A DNA stretch of 64,000 bases, taken from assembly GCA_009193035.1 (NCBI GenBank), contig SWDT01000103.1, positions 62,001 through 126,000 of the forward strand, given 5' to 3'. Under the pieces are notes generated by a model. The model had not been told where the DNA came from. It did not search any database and saw only the letters and a list, made by a program, of their open reading frames with translations. Shown one piece after another: positions 9,970-21,330 of this stretch. This DNA is from Halicephalobus mephisto (Eukaryota > Nematoda > Chromadorea > Rhabditida > Panagrolaimidae). The stretch's first letter is position 1. Every line of letters begins with the position of its first letter. Both the position numbers and the translations under genes were made by a program.

Positions 9970-10860
9970 TCCGAAATCTTGGAAATTCTTTTCTAAAAAA
10001 ATTTCAAAAAAAAGTATAAATTAAAAAAATATAAAAATTAAAGTCAAAATTTTTGAAATTCTTCCTAAAAAACCATAATTCAAAAATACATAAAAATTAA
10101 AGTTAAAATTTTAAAAATTTTTTTAAGGAAAAATAAAAATATAATTTCGAAAAAAATATGAATTAAAAAAATATAAAAATTAAAATCGAAATTTTGGAAA
10201 TTCTTTTCTAAAAAAATTTCAAAAAAAATAAATTTAAAAATACATAAAAATTAAAGTCGAAATTTCTAAAATTTATTTTAAAAAATTTTTAGAAAAATAT
10301 AAAATTACAAAATTTAAATATTTTCTTTAAAAAAGTGAAATATTTTATTTTCAAAAATAAAAATCAAAATTTTCGAGAAAAATTCAAAAAAAAAATGAAA
10401 TCAGAATCCTAAATTCTCATGTTATTTTAAAATTAATTTTAAAGAACATTATTCCAAAAAAATTAAAATAAATTCACAAACATAAAATTCAGGATTTTAA
10501 ATATTCATTTTTTAAAATTCAATTTCAAAAAATATATTTTGAAAAAAGTTATAATTTTCATGAGTCATTTTCGAAAAAAGATTTAAAAAAAAAATAAAAT
10601 TTGAAATTTAAAAAATTATAAAAATTAAAAAAAAAGATTACTGTAGAATTATAAAAAATAAAATTTAAAATTATAAAAAATAAAATTTAAAATTAAAAAA
10701 AAATAAAATTACTGTAGAATTAAAAAAAATAAAATTTAAGATTATAAAAAATAAAATTTAAAATTAAAAAAAAATAAAATTTAAGATTTAAAAAAATAAA
10801 ATTTAAGATTTAAAAACTTTATAAATAGCATCCAAAAAAGACTACTGTAGATTTATAAAC
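9970..10860. repeat. A/T-rich low-complexity repeats upstream of the BPI gene
   Basis: Diverged copies of AAAATTTCAAAAAAAATA / TTAAAGTCAAAATTT segments fill the region, with a short tandem AAATAAAATTTAAAATTA array (10620-10810) broken by ACTGTAGAATT. No gene is seen. Confidence 0.5.
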
Positions 10861-10976
10861 ATCAGATGATCGATAAAAACTAAAAATTCCGGTTATCAGG
10901 TTACATCAAGTGATCTCAAGATAAACATCGAACTCGATAAACTACCGACTTCAGTCTGCAGCGGATGAGATCGAAG

Positions 10977-13900
10977 ATGAAGTTATTTTTAATATTTTCA
11001 TTATTTTCAATATTTTCGACGACAGAAGGATTATCTTCAAAAAACAAAAATTCGACTTTGGGAATCCGCCTGTCCTTGTCCGGATTACAATTTTTCAGCG
11101 ACATCGGCCACAAAATTGTGCGTTATTTTCGAAATTAAATAATTTAAAAAAAATAATTTTCCGAAATTAAATAATTTTAAAAAAATAATTTTTCGAAATT
11201 AAATAATTTAAAAAAAGTTATTTTCGAAATTTAATAATTAAAAAAAGTTATTTTTGGAATTTAATAATTAAAAAAAGTTATTTTCGAAATTAAATAATTT
11301 AAAAAAAAATAATTTTTCGAAATTAAATAATTTAAAAAAAGTTATTTTTGGAATTTAATAATTTTAAAAAAGTTATTTTCGAAATTAAATAATTTAAAAA
11401 AAATAATTTTTCGAAATTTAATAATTTAAAAAAGTTATTTTTGGAATTTAATAATTTTAAAAAAGTTATTTTAGGTAAATCATGAACTTCCAAGATTAAC
11501 TTTGCCGGATTTGACGCTTCCGATCTCCGGCGGACCGGGAAGTGGACAAGTTCATGTTTCGGATACGGTACTTCAGAAGTTCGAATCTCCGAAATTTAAA
11601 TTCGTGTTGGCTCCGGACGAAGGCATCACGTGGCATTCCAGAGGTGGTGCCCTCAGGCTGTCTGGCAAATGGAAAGCGGATTATACAGTACTCGTTACTG
11701 TCAGAAATTTAATTTTAGTTTAAATTTAAATTTGAAACTTTCAGGTACATTTGAGCGGCACCGTGGACGTGACGGCAAATGACATTCGATCCGTCCTCAC
11801 CCTGGGGGCATACGGTTACAATAAACATCCTCAGGTAAAATAATCATACTATTGTAAAAAATAAAAACGGATATTGTTACAAATGGTCTTGTCGGGAAAT
11901 TTTGGAACTTTCCAGTCAGGACCCAAAATTAGAAAAATTTAGTACTAATGTGATCTTAGAAAGATGAAATTATAATCACACTATTACAAAATTAAAAAAA
12001 TAGAAATTTTCATATAAGATAGTCTTGACACGAATTTGTTAATTTTCCAATTGAGACCCAAAATTAGGAAAATTTAGTACTAATGTGATTTTAGAAGGAA
12101 AAAACGTAATCACACTATTACAGAATTAAAAAAGTAAAAATTTTCATATAAGATAGCCTTGACACGAATTTGTTAATTTTCCAATATGAGACCCAAAATT
12201 AGGAAAATTTAGTACTAATGTGATTTTAGAAGGAAAAAACGTAATCACACTATTACAAAATTAAAAAAATAGAAATTTTCATACAAAATGATCCTGACAC
12301 GAATTTATTAATTTTCCAATATGAGACCCAAAATTAGAAAAACTTAGTGTATATATGAATATAGAAGGATGGAATTATAATAAAATTCTTTTATAAAATC
12401 TAAAAATAAAAATTTTATACAAAATTGTCCCGACACGAATTTCTAGAAGCTGTTAGAAATTAAAATAATCTATAGTTTAGGTTTTACTTTTTATAAAATT
12501 TTTAATTTTTATTTAAAAAAAATTATTTTTTGAAATAAAATTTTTGCTTTTTGATTTTTAAAGTAATTTTTATTTTTTTAAAATAAAAGTTTTCGTTTTT
12601 TATTTTCCATAAATTATGGCTTAATTTTTAGATATCCGTCTTCAATTGCACAACTGAAGTCAAAAATTTGCATATGAGCCTAAGTGGAGGTGTCATTCCG
12701 TGGATAATCAACTTATTTAAAGTTCCACTTTCTTCTGCCATAAAATCTGCAATTCATGAGCAGTTTTGTGACTTGACGAGAACAGTGTTGTTGACGGAAG
12801 CCAACAACGCATTAATGACCCTTCCGACACGTGTCGAAATAACAAACAACATTTATCTCGATTATGGTCTGATTAATAATCCCGTGATCACGAACAAGTA
12901 CGTTCAAGGAGATGCACTCATAGATGTAACAATTGGAAACAGAACTTGTGATGTCCCATTCGTCCCCGTGAAATTCGGTCAGACCTTTTAATTAATTTTT
13001 AATCAACATCCAAAGAAACACATTTTCGGGGAGTTACTGTGATGGTAATTAGGACTTTTAGAAGACATGGGGACTTTGATAGACAACTGTGAACACTGGA
13101 AAGTGGATACTGAGTTCTGTACCTCATATTATCTCAATCAGAATTTTTAAATTCATCTAAAGAGATATTTAAAAATTTATGTACAAAGTATTTTATTTTT
13201 AATGGTTTTGAAGACATGGGGACTTTGATAGACAACTGTGAACTCTGGAAGGTAGATATCGGGTTCTGTACCCCATATGACCTCAATCAGAATTTTTAAA
13301 TCCAATTAAAAAGATATTTAGAAATAAGGTTCCGTACCGCACGTGATCTCGATCACAATCCCTGAATCCCTCCAAATGCATTTCAAAGTTAACTTCCAAC
13401 TCTTAGGAAGTTACACATTCCCAAGTAGGTTACTGTAGGTCCTAAAACCTTCTAAAATCCCCCTCGAGACCATTTTACAAAAAAGTTAATTTTTAATTTT
13501 CACAGTAATATAACCAAAGACTTTCAGTGGCTCCAGAAGGAAACAATTACATGACGAACATCTGGTTTTCTGAAAGTATTGTAAATTGCATTCTTGAAAG
13601 CGCTCATGAGGACGACATGCTGAAATTCGTTATCGACAAAGATCTCCAAAGAAATCTTTCTCAATTTTTAAAGACATCGTAAGTTTTTTAAAACAAAAAA
13701 ATATTTGCGAAAATTAATTCCAGATGTGATTTATCTTTGAAAAAAGAAATTTGTTTTGGAACATTTTTCAAAAAATTAAGAAAAAATTATCCTAATCAAT
13801 ACGTCGATTTGGTTTTTAAAAGCGGAAAAGCACCTAATTGTGGAATTGAGTCAATTAATGTCGAATTTAAAACTATATTTTTCATCGACATTCACATAAA

Positions 13901-14882
13901 TCCTTACATTAAAAATCCAAATCCTCTGGCAAGATTAGAAATGACGACAGATTCCACGATGGAACCGGACATCTTCAACGACAGAATTGTGGGGAAATTG
14001 ACAGGGACAAAAGTCGAATTTAAACAAATTTCTTCCACAATCGGAAATTTCAATTACTTGTAAGTTTATTAAAAATTTGAATTTTGGAGAAAAAGATCGA
14101 AATTAATGAATATAATTTAGTTAGTTATACAGTAATAAGAAAGTACTGTAGGTTAATGGGATCTTATGGATGAGGTACGTAGTTTAAGGTAGTAGGGAAT
14201 CCTCCATACAGTATGAATCAGAAGTTATGAGAAAAAAGTTTATCTTTAAAAAAAATAATGAAATATCATTTTTTTGTCGATTTTTGAACTGTACGATGTA
14301 AAGGAATCTCCGGTAACTTGAATTTTAGATCCTCTTGACTGTATTTTAAGTTATAATAGAATTCTGCATACAGTATGATTCAGAAGTTACGACCGAAAAT
14401 AAATAGTTTTTTAAATAATAACCAAATTTCACACATTGAAAATCTTTATATTTTCTTTCATAACTCCCAAAGCATACAGTATACAGTATTCAGTATTTCC
14501 TCATAACCCCCAAAGCATACTGTATACAGTATTCAGTATTCCCTCATAACTCTCAAAGCATACAGTATTCCCTTATAACTTAAACTATGAACTTCATCAA
14601 GGAGATTCCGAATATCTACAATATTTTCCTATGACTGTACCGTAACTTAAATTACAACGAATAATTGCAAAATTATTTATCATACTGTAATTTTTCAGTT
14701 TCTTGAAAGCATTGGAAGTGATTCTGAAACCCATGATTACTGTAGCAGCAGACACGGCTCTCCGTATCGGGATCCCCATACCCCTGGTAGACAACGTGAC
14801 ATTGGATAATTCTACAGTATTGGTGAAACTTGAAAAAGAAATTCGGGTTGATGCCAATCTCATTTACGTCAATAATTTCTGA
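10977..14882 (+). CDS. BPI/LBP/CETP-family secreted lipid-binding protein
   Basis: These proteins are secreted boomerang-shaped binders of lipids or lipopolysaccharide. Seven exons join in phase: 10977-11117, 11475-11687, 11745-11834, 12632-12977, 13528-13678, 13724-14059 and 14699-14882 (TGA), about 486 residues, normal for the family. A signal peptide ([18 protein letters not shown]) precedes the barrel-1 start [28 protein letters not shown] and [10 protein letters not shown] match the BPI N-barrel. Cys154 and Cys194 are 40 residues apart, as in the human BPI disulphide. The C-terminal barrel follows. Exon 2 could also end at 11693 in the same phase. A CTTCAG trans-splice-type acceptor lies 22 nt before the ATG. 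Introns carry tandem repeats, one arm of a long inverted repeat and a MITE. The stop is 13 bp from that of the convergent WASP-like gene. Confidence 0.88.
11121..11474. repeat. Tandem A/T repeat, BPI intron 1
   Basis: About nine copies of a 35-40 bp unit made of TTTTCGAAATTAAATAATTT and AAAAAAGTTATT fill intron 1 up to the acceptor TTATTTTAG. Confidence 0.8.
11880..12440. repeat. Tandem ~118-bp repeat, BPI intron 3
   Basis: Four to five copies of a unit containing TAGTACTAATGTGATTTTAG, CACTATTACAAAATT and GACACGAATTTGTTAATTTT follow one another. The unit is related to the 'gggacccaaaatt' intronic repeat seen across the window. Confidence 0.8.
13030..13490 (+). repeat. Long inverted repeat, arm A (BPI intron 4)
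   Basis: This arm matches the reverse complement of 17457-17870 over nearly its whole length with few mismatches. Shared landmarks include ACATGGGGACTTTGATAGAC (twice), CGCACGTGATCTCGATCACA and GGAAGTTACACATTCCCAAG. Within the arm, the block with GACATGGGGACTTTG is itself duplicated about 145 bp apart. Confidence 0.88.
14105..14689. mobile_element. Foldback MITE in BPI intron 6
   Basis: The left arm (GTTATACAGTAATAAGAAAG, then GGATCTTATGGATGAGGTAC) is almost identical to the copine-intron MITE. The right end CATACTGTA stops nine bases before exon 7. Internal sub-repeats of CATACAGTATACAGTATTC occur at 14470-14560. The element fills most of intron 6. Confidence 0.78.
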
Positions 14883-14895
14883 TTTTTTAAATTTT

Positions 14896-17800
14896 TTATT
14901 CGTCCCAATTTTGATCTTCTTCTTCTGATTCCGATTCTGAAAATAACATTATTATTATTTTTAAAAAGTAATAAAATACCTATATGTTTCCTCATGGCAT
15001 TCATCCGATTTTTGAGACTTTCGGCCAAGGACAAAGCCGGGCTGTTTGAGTCTTTTGTTTGGGACAAAACTGATTTTTGATTGTCATTATTTGTTTCGTC
15101 TTTATCTACTGTTTTTAGTTTTCTAACTCCTCCGTGGTGTCTGATGGCTTCCATCAAGTTCACTCGAGCGTCGGAATTAATTTCAGGAGGAGTGGATTTC
15201 AACAATCCCTCTGGAGGAGGAGGAGGAGGAGGAGGGGGAGATCCGCCAGAAGACGTTGAAGTCGGATTAGCTGCAGTAGATCCAATTAATCCACTAAGAG
15301 GAGGAGGAGGAGGGGGAGGAGGTACTTGAGTAGTTCCCTGAGGCACTGGAGGTGAGATTGGTGGATTGGATTTTTTGGATTCTTGGAGATTTTTCGAAGC
15401 ACTAGATCCAAATATACCTCCGACGGGCATAGGCGGGGGAGGAGGGGGTTGACTAGTCCCCCGAGGCACTGGAGGATAATTTCGAGGTTCAGCGTTTTCA
15501 TCACAAGCAGTTTTATTACGGTAATCTCGTTCATTATCTCTATCCCCATCCGATAAGAGTGAATTCTTCCTTACCGTAGTTGGTGGTGGAACCAATTCAT
15601 CTTCATGTTTATTCGAACTCGAAGAAGATTGAATTCGAAAATGTTTTTTTAATCCCTTCATAGTTTTGGTAATTGAAAAATGATTGTCTTTTTTGGAATC
15701 AGAACCATTGCTCGTCTGAGGAGCTTCCGACGGAGGTTGGGGATCCGCAAGAGGAAGAGACACGACTTCTTGGACGTTTTTCCAGACGTTTGATTCTAGT
15801 ACGCCTTCAGAAGACGGTGTAGAATTAGATTGAGGATCTACAGTAAGATTTGAAGACGAAGGAGATTTGGATTTTTTCATATTTTTCAAAGTACTCAATT
15901 CACATCCAGCATCAGAAGACTGGATTTGGGCACTTGCCTGAGGGGTCGGAGGAAGCGGAGGTTTGCAGACTACAAGACGATCTTGAGTTTCCATATTTCC
16001 TTCATGTGTAGTCGAACTACGGTATTCTTCCTCATTAATGTCATCCCCATCTGCAACTAGTGAGTTTTTCCTCGTTGAAGTGGGTGATGGACTCAATTTG
16101 TCCTTGTTGAAATGGTCCGTATTTGGCGGCAACAAAGGAATTTTTTTTTTGTTTTGTTCTTTGGTTTTTTCTCGTTCATTTCGGATTTCAGTTGCAAGTT
16201 TGGTTCCAAAATTATCCATTTGAGGAACTAATATATGAGGAGTTTGACTGTTTGCCTGAGGGGCTGGAGAAAAAGAAGACTTTACTACTGTACGTTGATC
16301 TCGAGTATGAATATTTTCTTTGAATGTATTCTGATTACGGTAATCATGATGATCATCCTCATCTGACACGAGTGAATTCTTCCTTACCGTAGTCGGTGGT
16401 GGAGCCAATTCATCTCTGTCAGAACGACCCGAAGCGGTTTTTCTCTCATTTTTGTCTGCAATTTTCCTATCCGAATACTGTCGAATTTCTGCTGCAACAT
16501 CAGAAGTAAAAGTATTCCCCTGAGGAACTCCCAGCATATTCCGAGATTTATGATCATCATTATAAGTATTGTGTAGTTTAACTTGAGGTCTTACTGGAGA
16601 TGGGTTTCTCATTGAAGTCCCCCGTTGAGGCGGAGGAGGTACAGGTGCTTGAGAAGAGGACAAGGGTACATGATGGGAAGGTATATGTACTTGAGAAGAA
16701 GATACATGTGTCTGAAAAGAAGTCATATATATCTGAGAAGGATGTATATGTACCTGAGGAGAAGCCATATGTGTCTGAGAAGGAAGTATATGTACCTGAG
16801 AAGAAGATACATGTGTCTGAAAAGAAGTCATATATATCTGAGAAGAAGGTATATGTACTTGAGAAGAAGATACATGTGTCTGAGAAGGAGGTATATGTAC
16901 TTGAGAAGAAGATATATGTGTCTGAAAAGAAGTCATATGTATCTGGGAAGGAAGTATATGTACCTGAGGAGAAGCTACATGTGCTTGTGGAGGCATCATG
17001 GAACTTGTTCGATCTCTAACGGGTGGCGGAGTTTCTTCTTGAGTATTTTGTTCCACTAATTGTTTAAAATAAGAGTAATCTGCAGGTAATTGTGGGATTT
17101 CTTGAAGAATGACACCATCTTTTTTTTCAAATTTGACATATGGATCAATTATTTTGCTGTCTCCCCAGGCAGCCGCTAAATCATCATGATAGACACGGGA
17201 ATCCAACTTTGATTCTTCGTTTCTTTTTACATTTCTTACAGGATTCTTTGATTCTTTTCTAAAATATTGTATTTTCAATAATCACGATATTTTTAAAATC
17301 AAAAATTTATTTTTTTACAAAATGGTCTCAACGCGAAATTTCAGACGTTCTCGGTCAAGACATAGATGTATAAAAATTGATGTTTATGTAATTCTACAAA
17401 GATCCAATCATAATTATATCATTTTACGGAAAATAAAAATTAAGAATTTCTGAAATGGTCTCGAGGGGGATTTTAGAAGGTTTTAGGACCTACAGTAACC
17501 TACTTGGGAATAGTGTAACTTCCTAAGAGTTGGGAGTTAACTTTGAAATGCATTTGGAGGGATTCAGGAATTGTGATCGAGATCACGTGCGGTACGGAAC
17601 CTTATTTCTAAATATCTTTTTAATTGGATTTAAAAATTCTGATTGAGGTCATATGGGGTACAGAACTCAGTATATACCTTCCAGAGGTCACAATTGTCTA
17701 TCAAAGTTCCCATGTCTTCAAAACTACTAAAAATAAAATATTTTGTATATAAATTTTAAAATATCTTTAGATGAATTTAAAAATTCTGATTGAGATAATA

Positions 17801-19726
17801 TGAGGTACAGAACTCAGTATCCACTTTCCAGAGTTCACAGTTGTCTATCAAAGTTCCCATGTCTTCAAAAAATCACAATTCCTATTAAAGTGCCAGATTT
17901 AAAATCAAATACTTGTATTAATTTTTAAGTAATATAATATATAACTTACGTCCCGTTTTCTATGATAAATCCACCTAATCTCTCTACTTCCTGTTTCGGC
18001 GGCGGTTTTTTGACAGTTTCGATTTTTTTTGGTTTTTCTTTTTTGGATTTATCAAAAAGTGAAGTTTTTGCATTTTTTTCAGCACGTTCTGTAATTTTTT
18101 TAAAAAAAATAATTTTAAAATTAATACCTTTTTGTTTTTTGTCGAATTTTTCTTTCCATTTCGTGGTTATTTCGTCCGTGACAAAAGAAAGTCCCATGAT
18201 ATCCCTTCCGTCGTCGGATATGCAAATGAAGTTTTTAAGTTTCGTCGGACGGGCATGGAGGTCCTTGTTACTGTAATACAGTAATTATTTTCATAAAAAA
18301 ATCACTTAAAAATGATTTTTGATTACTGTAATACAGTACTTTACTTTTATTAAAAAAGTCATTTAAAAATGACTTCTGGTTACTGTAATACAGTAATTAT
18401 TTTCATAAAAAAGTCACTTAAAAATGACTTCTGGTTACTGTAATACAGTAGTTATTTTCATTAAAAAATCACTTAAAAATAAATTTTTCTTACTGTAATA
18501 CAGTAATTATTTTCATTAAAAAATCACTAAAAAATGACTTTTGATTACTGTAATACGATAATTATTTTCATTTTCACTAGATGATTTTTTAAAAAATGAC
18601 TTCTGGTTACTGTAATATTGTACTTAGAAAAAATTACTTTACATATCCTTATAAAAATTTCTCATATATCAATTTTAATTTTTTTAAATATTCAGAATTT
18701 AGAATTCAATTTTATCAAATATGTTTTTTAAAAAGAATAATTTGGGAAAAATCGAATAGGAATTTCGAATATATATCTATTAAGTTCGAAAATTAGATAT
18801 TAATGATTTAAAAATAATATTTAAGAAAATTTTCAACTTTGATATATGGAATATTTCAACTTTTTTCTTTTCAGAAAATCATTCATTAATAAGAAATATT
18901 ATATTCCGAATCTATCCTGAAAGATTAAAAATTATATATAAGTTATTTTTGAAGAATATTTAAAAGAAATCTTGATTTTCGATATATGAAACTTTATGTT
19001 TTTAGGATTACTTTCTTCTTAGACAAATACTCATTAATCACAGATATTGTATCCTGAAAGATTAAAAATTATATATAAGTTATTTTTGAAGAATATTTGA
19101 AAAAAATTTTAATTTTCGATATATGAAACTTTATGTTTTTAGGATTACTTTCTTCTTAGACAAATACTTATTAATCACAGATATTGTATCCTGAAAGATT
19201 AAAAGTTATATATAAGTTATTTTTGAAGAATATTTAAAAGAAATTTTAATTTTTGATATATGAAATTTTATGTTTTTAGGATTACTTTCTTCTTAGACAA
19301 ATTCTTATTAATCACAGATATTTCACCCTGAATCTACTCTAAAACATGTAAAATTATATATAAATTACTTTAGAAAGGTATTTAGAATAAAATACGTTTT
19401 ATTTTTACATTTTCTAAGATACTCACATTTTCATCTGCCACGACGGCGAGTCAGAATCGAAATTAACAAGTAAAAGTTTGTATTCGTCTGCAGCTGTTTT
19501 ACAGTAATACAGATCGCCTTTTCCAACTTCTTCCCAACTTCTGTCCACAGCTCTGACGACCATGGCGATTCCGTGACAAACTTCGTTTTTTATTCCGAAA
19601 TTTTTCAAAATTAATTTTATTCGTTTTTTTTCATCTTCATTCAAATCATTTTTGAGTGTGTTTTTTCTAAAATTATTTATATATTAAAAAATAAATAAAA
19701 ACATACGTTTGAAGTTCGTTTGACAT
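14896..19726 (-). CDS. WASP-like actin nucleation-promoting factor (WH1, proline-rich, WH2-C-A)
   Basis: Six exons on the minus strand join in phase: 19726-19707, 19666-19427, 18270-18128, 18088-17950, 17258-14980 and 14936-14896 (TAA), about 953 residues. The WH1 domain (about 30-125) shows AMVVRAVDRSWEEVGKGDLY, YKLLLVNFD and GLSFVTDEITTKWKEKFDKK, which align with WASP WH1. Long low-complexity regions follow, then five to seven-Pro runs of the profilin/SH3-binding type. At the C-terminus are a WH2 actin-binding motif (VNLMEAIRHHGGVRKLKTV, about 880-898), a central helix (SLAESLKNRMNAMRKHI) and an acidic tail with the Arp2/3-binding Trp (ESESEEEDQNWDE). I find no CRIB/GBD between WH1 and the proline-rich part. 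A splice acceptor 20 nt before the ATG fits trans-splicing, or joining to exons at 20480-21330. Confidence 0.85.
16650..17000 (-). repeat. Coding minisatellite in the WASP-like gene
   Basis: About 14 copies of a 24-bp unit, plus variants, encode eight-residue repeats of the type SSSQVHIP / TSFQTHVS / PSQIYM. The repeat lies in frame in exon 5, before the first proline runs. It explains long antisense open frames on the plus strand here, which are artefacts. Confidence 0.85.
17457..17875 (-). repeat. Long inverted repeat, arm B (WASP-like intron 4)
   Basis: This is the reverse-complement partner of 13030-13490. Because the two host genes are on opposite strands, each pre-mRNA carries the same sense of the repeat. 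The arms are separated by about 4.0 kb that contains both 3' gene halves. Confidence 0.88.
18268..18620. repeat. Tandem ~55-bp palindromic repeat, WASP-like intron 2
   Basis: At least six units, each centred on TTACTGTAATACAGTAA with a second small hairpin ATCACTTAAAAATGA. The right edge supplies the 3' splice site of exon 3: minus-strand TTACAG then TAAC. Confidence 0.85.
18840..19370. repeat. Tandem ~125-bp repeat, WASP-like intron 2
   Basis: Four diverged units contain GATATATGAAACTTTATGTT, TAGGATTACTTTCTTCTTAG and TAAAAATTATATATAAGTTA. Confidence 0.8.
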
Positions 19727-19919
19727 TTTTGAAGTTTTAAAGTTTTCTGAAAATTGATTATTCCACGTCGCTTTCGAAAGTGGTTATCAAAAATAAAGAG
19801 TGTCTTCAATGTTATCGAAAAATTGATATTTACACTTTTGAGGATAGTCACTGAGAATCACCGGAAATTTGAAAATCCGTGTCGTGGTTTATAAAGCGGT
19901 CGACATCAAAATTAATTTT

Positions 19920-20420
19920 TATATAAACATTAAATAATTCAATTTGTCAGAACGTTGTGGGCAATCTGCGGATTTTAGTTTAATTTCGAAATTTTCATAA
20001 ATGTAAATATGAAAATTTCGACTGATCTGCGAGAACATTGCGGGCAAACTGCGAATTTTAGTTTGATTTTAATATTAATCTATTCATCAGAACGTTGTGG
20101 GCAATCTTTAGATTTTAGTTTAGTTTCAAGATTTCCATAAATGTAAATATGAAAACTTCCACTAATCTGCGGGAACATTGAGCGCAATCTGCGGATTTTA
20201 GTTTAGTTTCGAAATCTTCATAAATGTAAATATGAAAACCTCCACTAATCTGCCAAAATGTTGCGGGCAATCTGCAGAATTTGATTCAGTTTTAACTTTT
20301 ACGTTCTCTTATTTGCGGAACCACTGCACGCAATCTGCGGATTTTGGTTTGATGTTGATCGATCTGCGAGAATGCTGCATGCAACCTGCGGGTTTTATTT
20401 CGACCTTAGCATGGATTATA
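19920..20420. repeat. Minisatellite 'GTTGCGGGCAATCTGCGGATTTTAG' upstream of WASP-like gene
   Basis: Six to seven units of about 60-90 bp contain ATTGCGGGCAAACTGCG or GTTGTGGGCAATCTGCGG, then ATTTTAGTTTGATTTCG. The same family occurs at 40150-40740 and, inverted, at 56840-56960. In each place it is next to a GGTCGACATCAAAAT segment. Confidence 0.8.
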
Positions 20421-20479
20421 TATTAGTTGAGACATTTTTCATAATTTTTTCAAAATTAAATTAAATTAAAATCTTTTAC

Positions 20480-21330
20480 TTTTTCGAATTTCATAATCGG
20501 ACAGAACAGGAAAGGCTTTGAGGATTTCCGTCTTCCATCCACCGTCCATACAGTAAGCCATCATGTCCTTCGATCGAAGTCTCCACAGCATCTAAAAAAA
20601 CAAAAAAATTAAAATTCGAAAAAAAAATTTTAAATTTGAACAAAAAATTAAATTCGAAAAAAAATTTAAAAAAAAACAAAAAAATTTAAATTTAAAAAAA
20701 TTAAGAGAAATTTAAAAAATTAAAAAGAATTTTTAAAATTTTTATTGTAATATATTTTGAAAAATTTTAAAGTTAAAAAATATAAAATCTTATTTTTCAG
20801 AAGAAATTTTTTAAATTTTTTTACAATCATCGAAAGTCCGTTTTTCGTTGATGAAAAAGTTTCTTTTCGAAAAGCAACTTTTTCATTGATTCAGAATTAG
20901 AAGTGAAATTTTTTGTTTGATTCATCAATGAAACACCTCACTTCGGAATTATTCTGTTTACGATTTTTAGCATTTATTCAATATTTTTAAAAATAAATAA
21001 AACACATAAATTAAAAAATTATAATTTTAAATTTAAATTTTTAAATAATTTCGAAATAGAGTTTTTTTAATTTCTTATTAAAAATTTTAGCATTTATTCG
21101 ATATTTTTAAAAATAAATAAAATGCATAAATTAAAAAATTATAATTTTAAATTTTAAATAATTCCCTGTTTCAAAATTTATAAATAAATATCTCTAATTT
21201 GAATATTTTCAAAGCTTAAATAAAGTACAATTTTGAGAATCAAGATTTCAGTGATTTTTAGGTTTTGTAGTAAACATTAAAAAAAATATTTTTTTTAATA
21301 AATCGAATTACTTACAGTACCTGGTGACAG
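20480..21330 (-). CDS. Orphan exons between LRIG and WASP-like genes
   Basis: Two well-bounded exons lie on the minus strand: a 15-nt micro-exon 21330-21316 (TTTTTAG before, GTAAGT after) and 20591-20480 (TTTTTAG before, GTAAAA after). The second, read from its first ATG, gives 37 residues (MLWRLRSKDMMAYCMDGGWK...) and ends in phase 1. That phase joins cleanly to an exon 19746-19707 containing the WASP-like start, so these may be 5' exons of that gene. If unspliced, the frame stops soon after at about 20466. Another frame of the same exon (AVETSIEGHDGLLYGRW...) stays open to a stop at 20491. No family is recognised. Confidence 0.35.

Noticed and set aside
16600..17059. Two long plus-strand open frames rich in Tyr/Met/Lys/Arg or Lys/Val/Glu
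   Set aside because: They are antisense shadows of the 24-bp coding minisatellite in the WASP-like exon; the unit length keeps all frames open.
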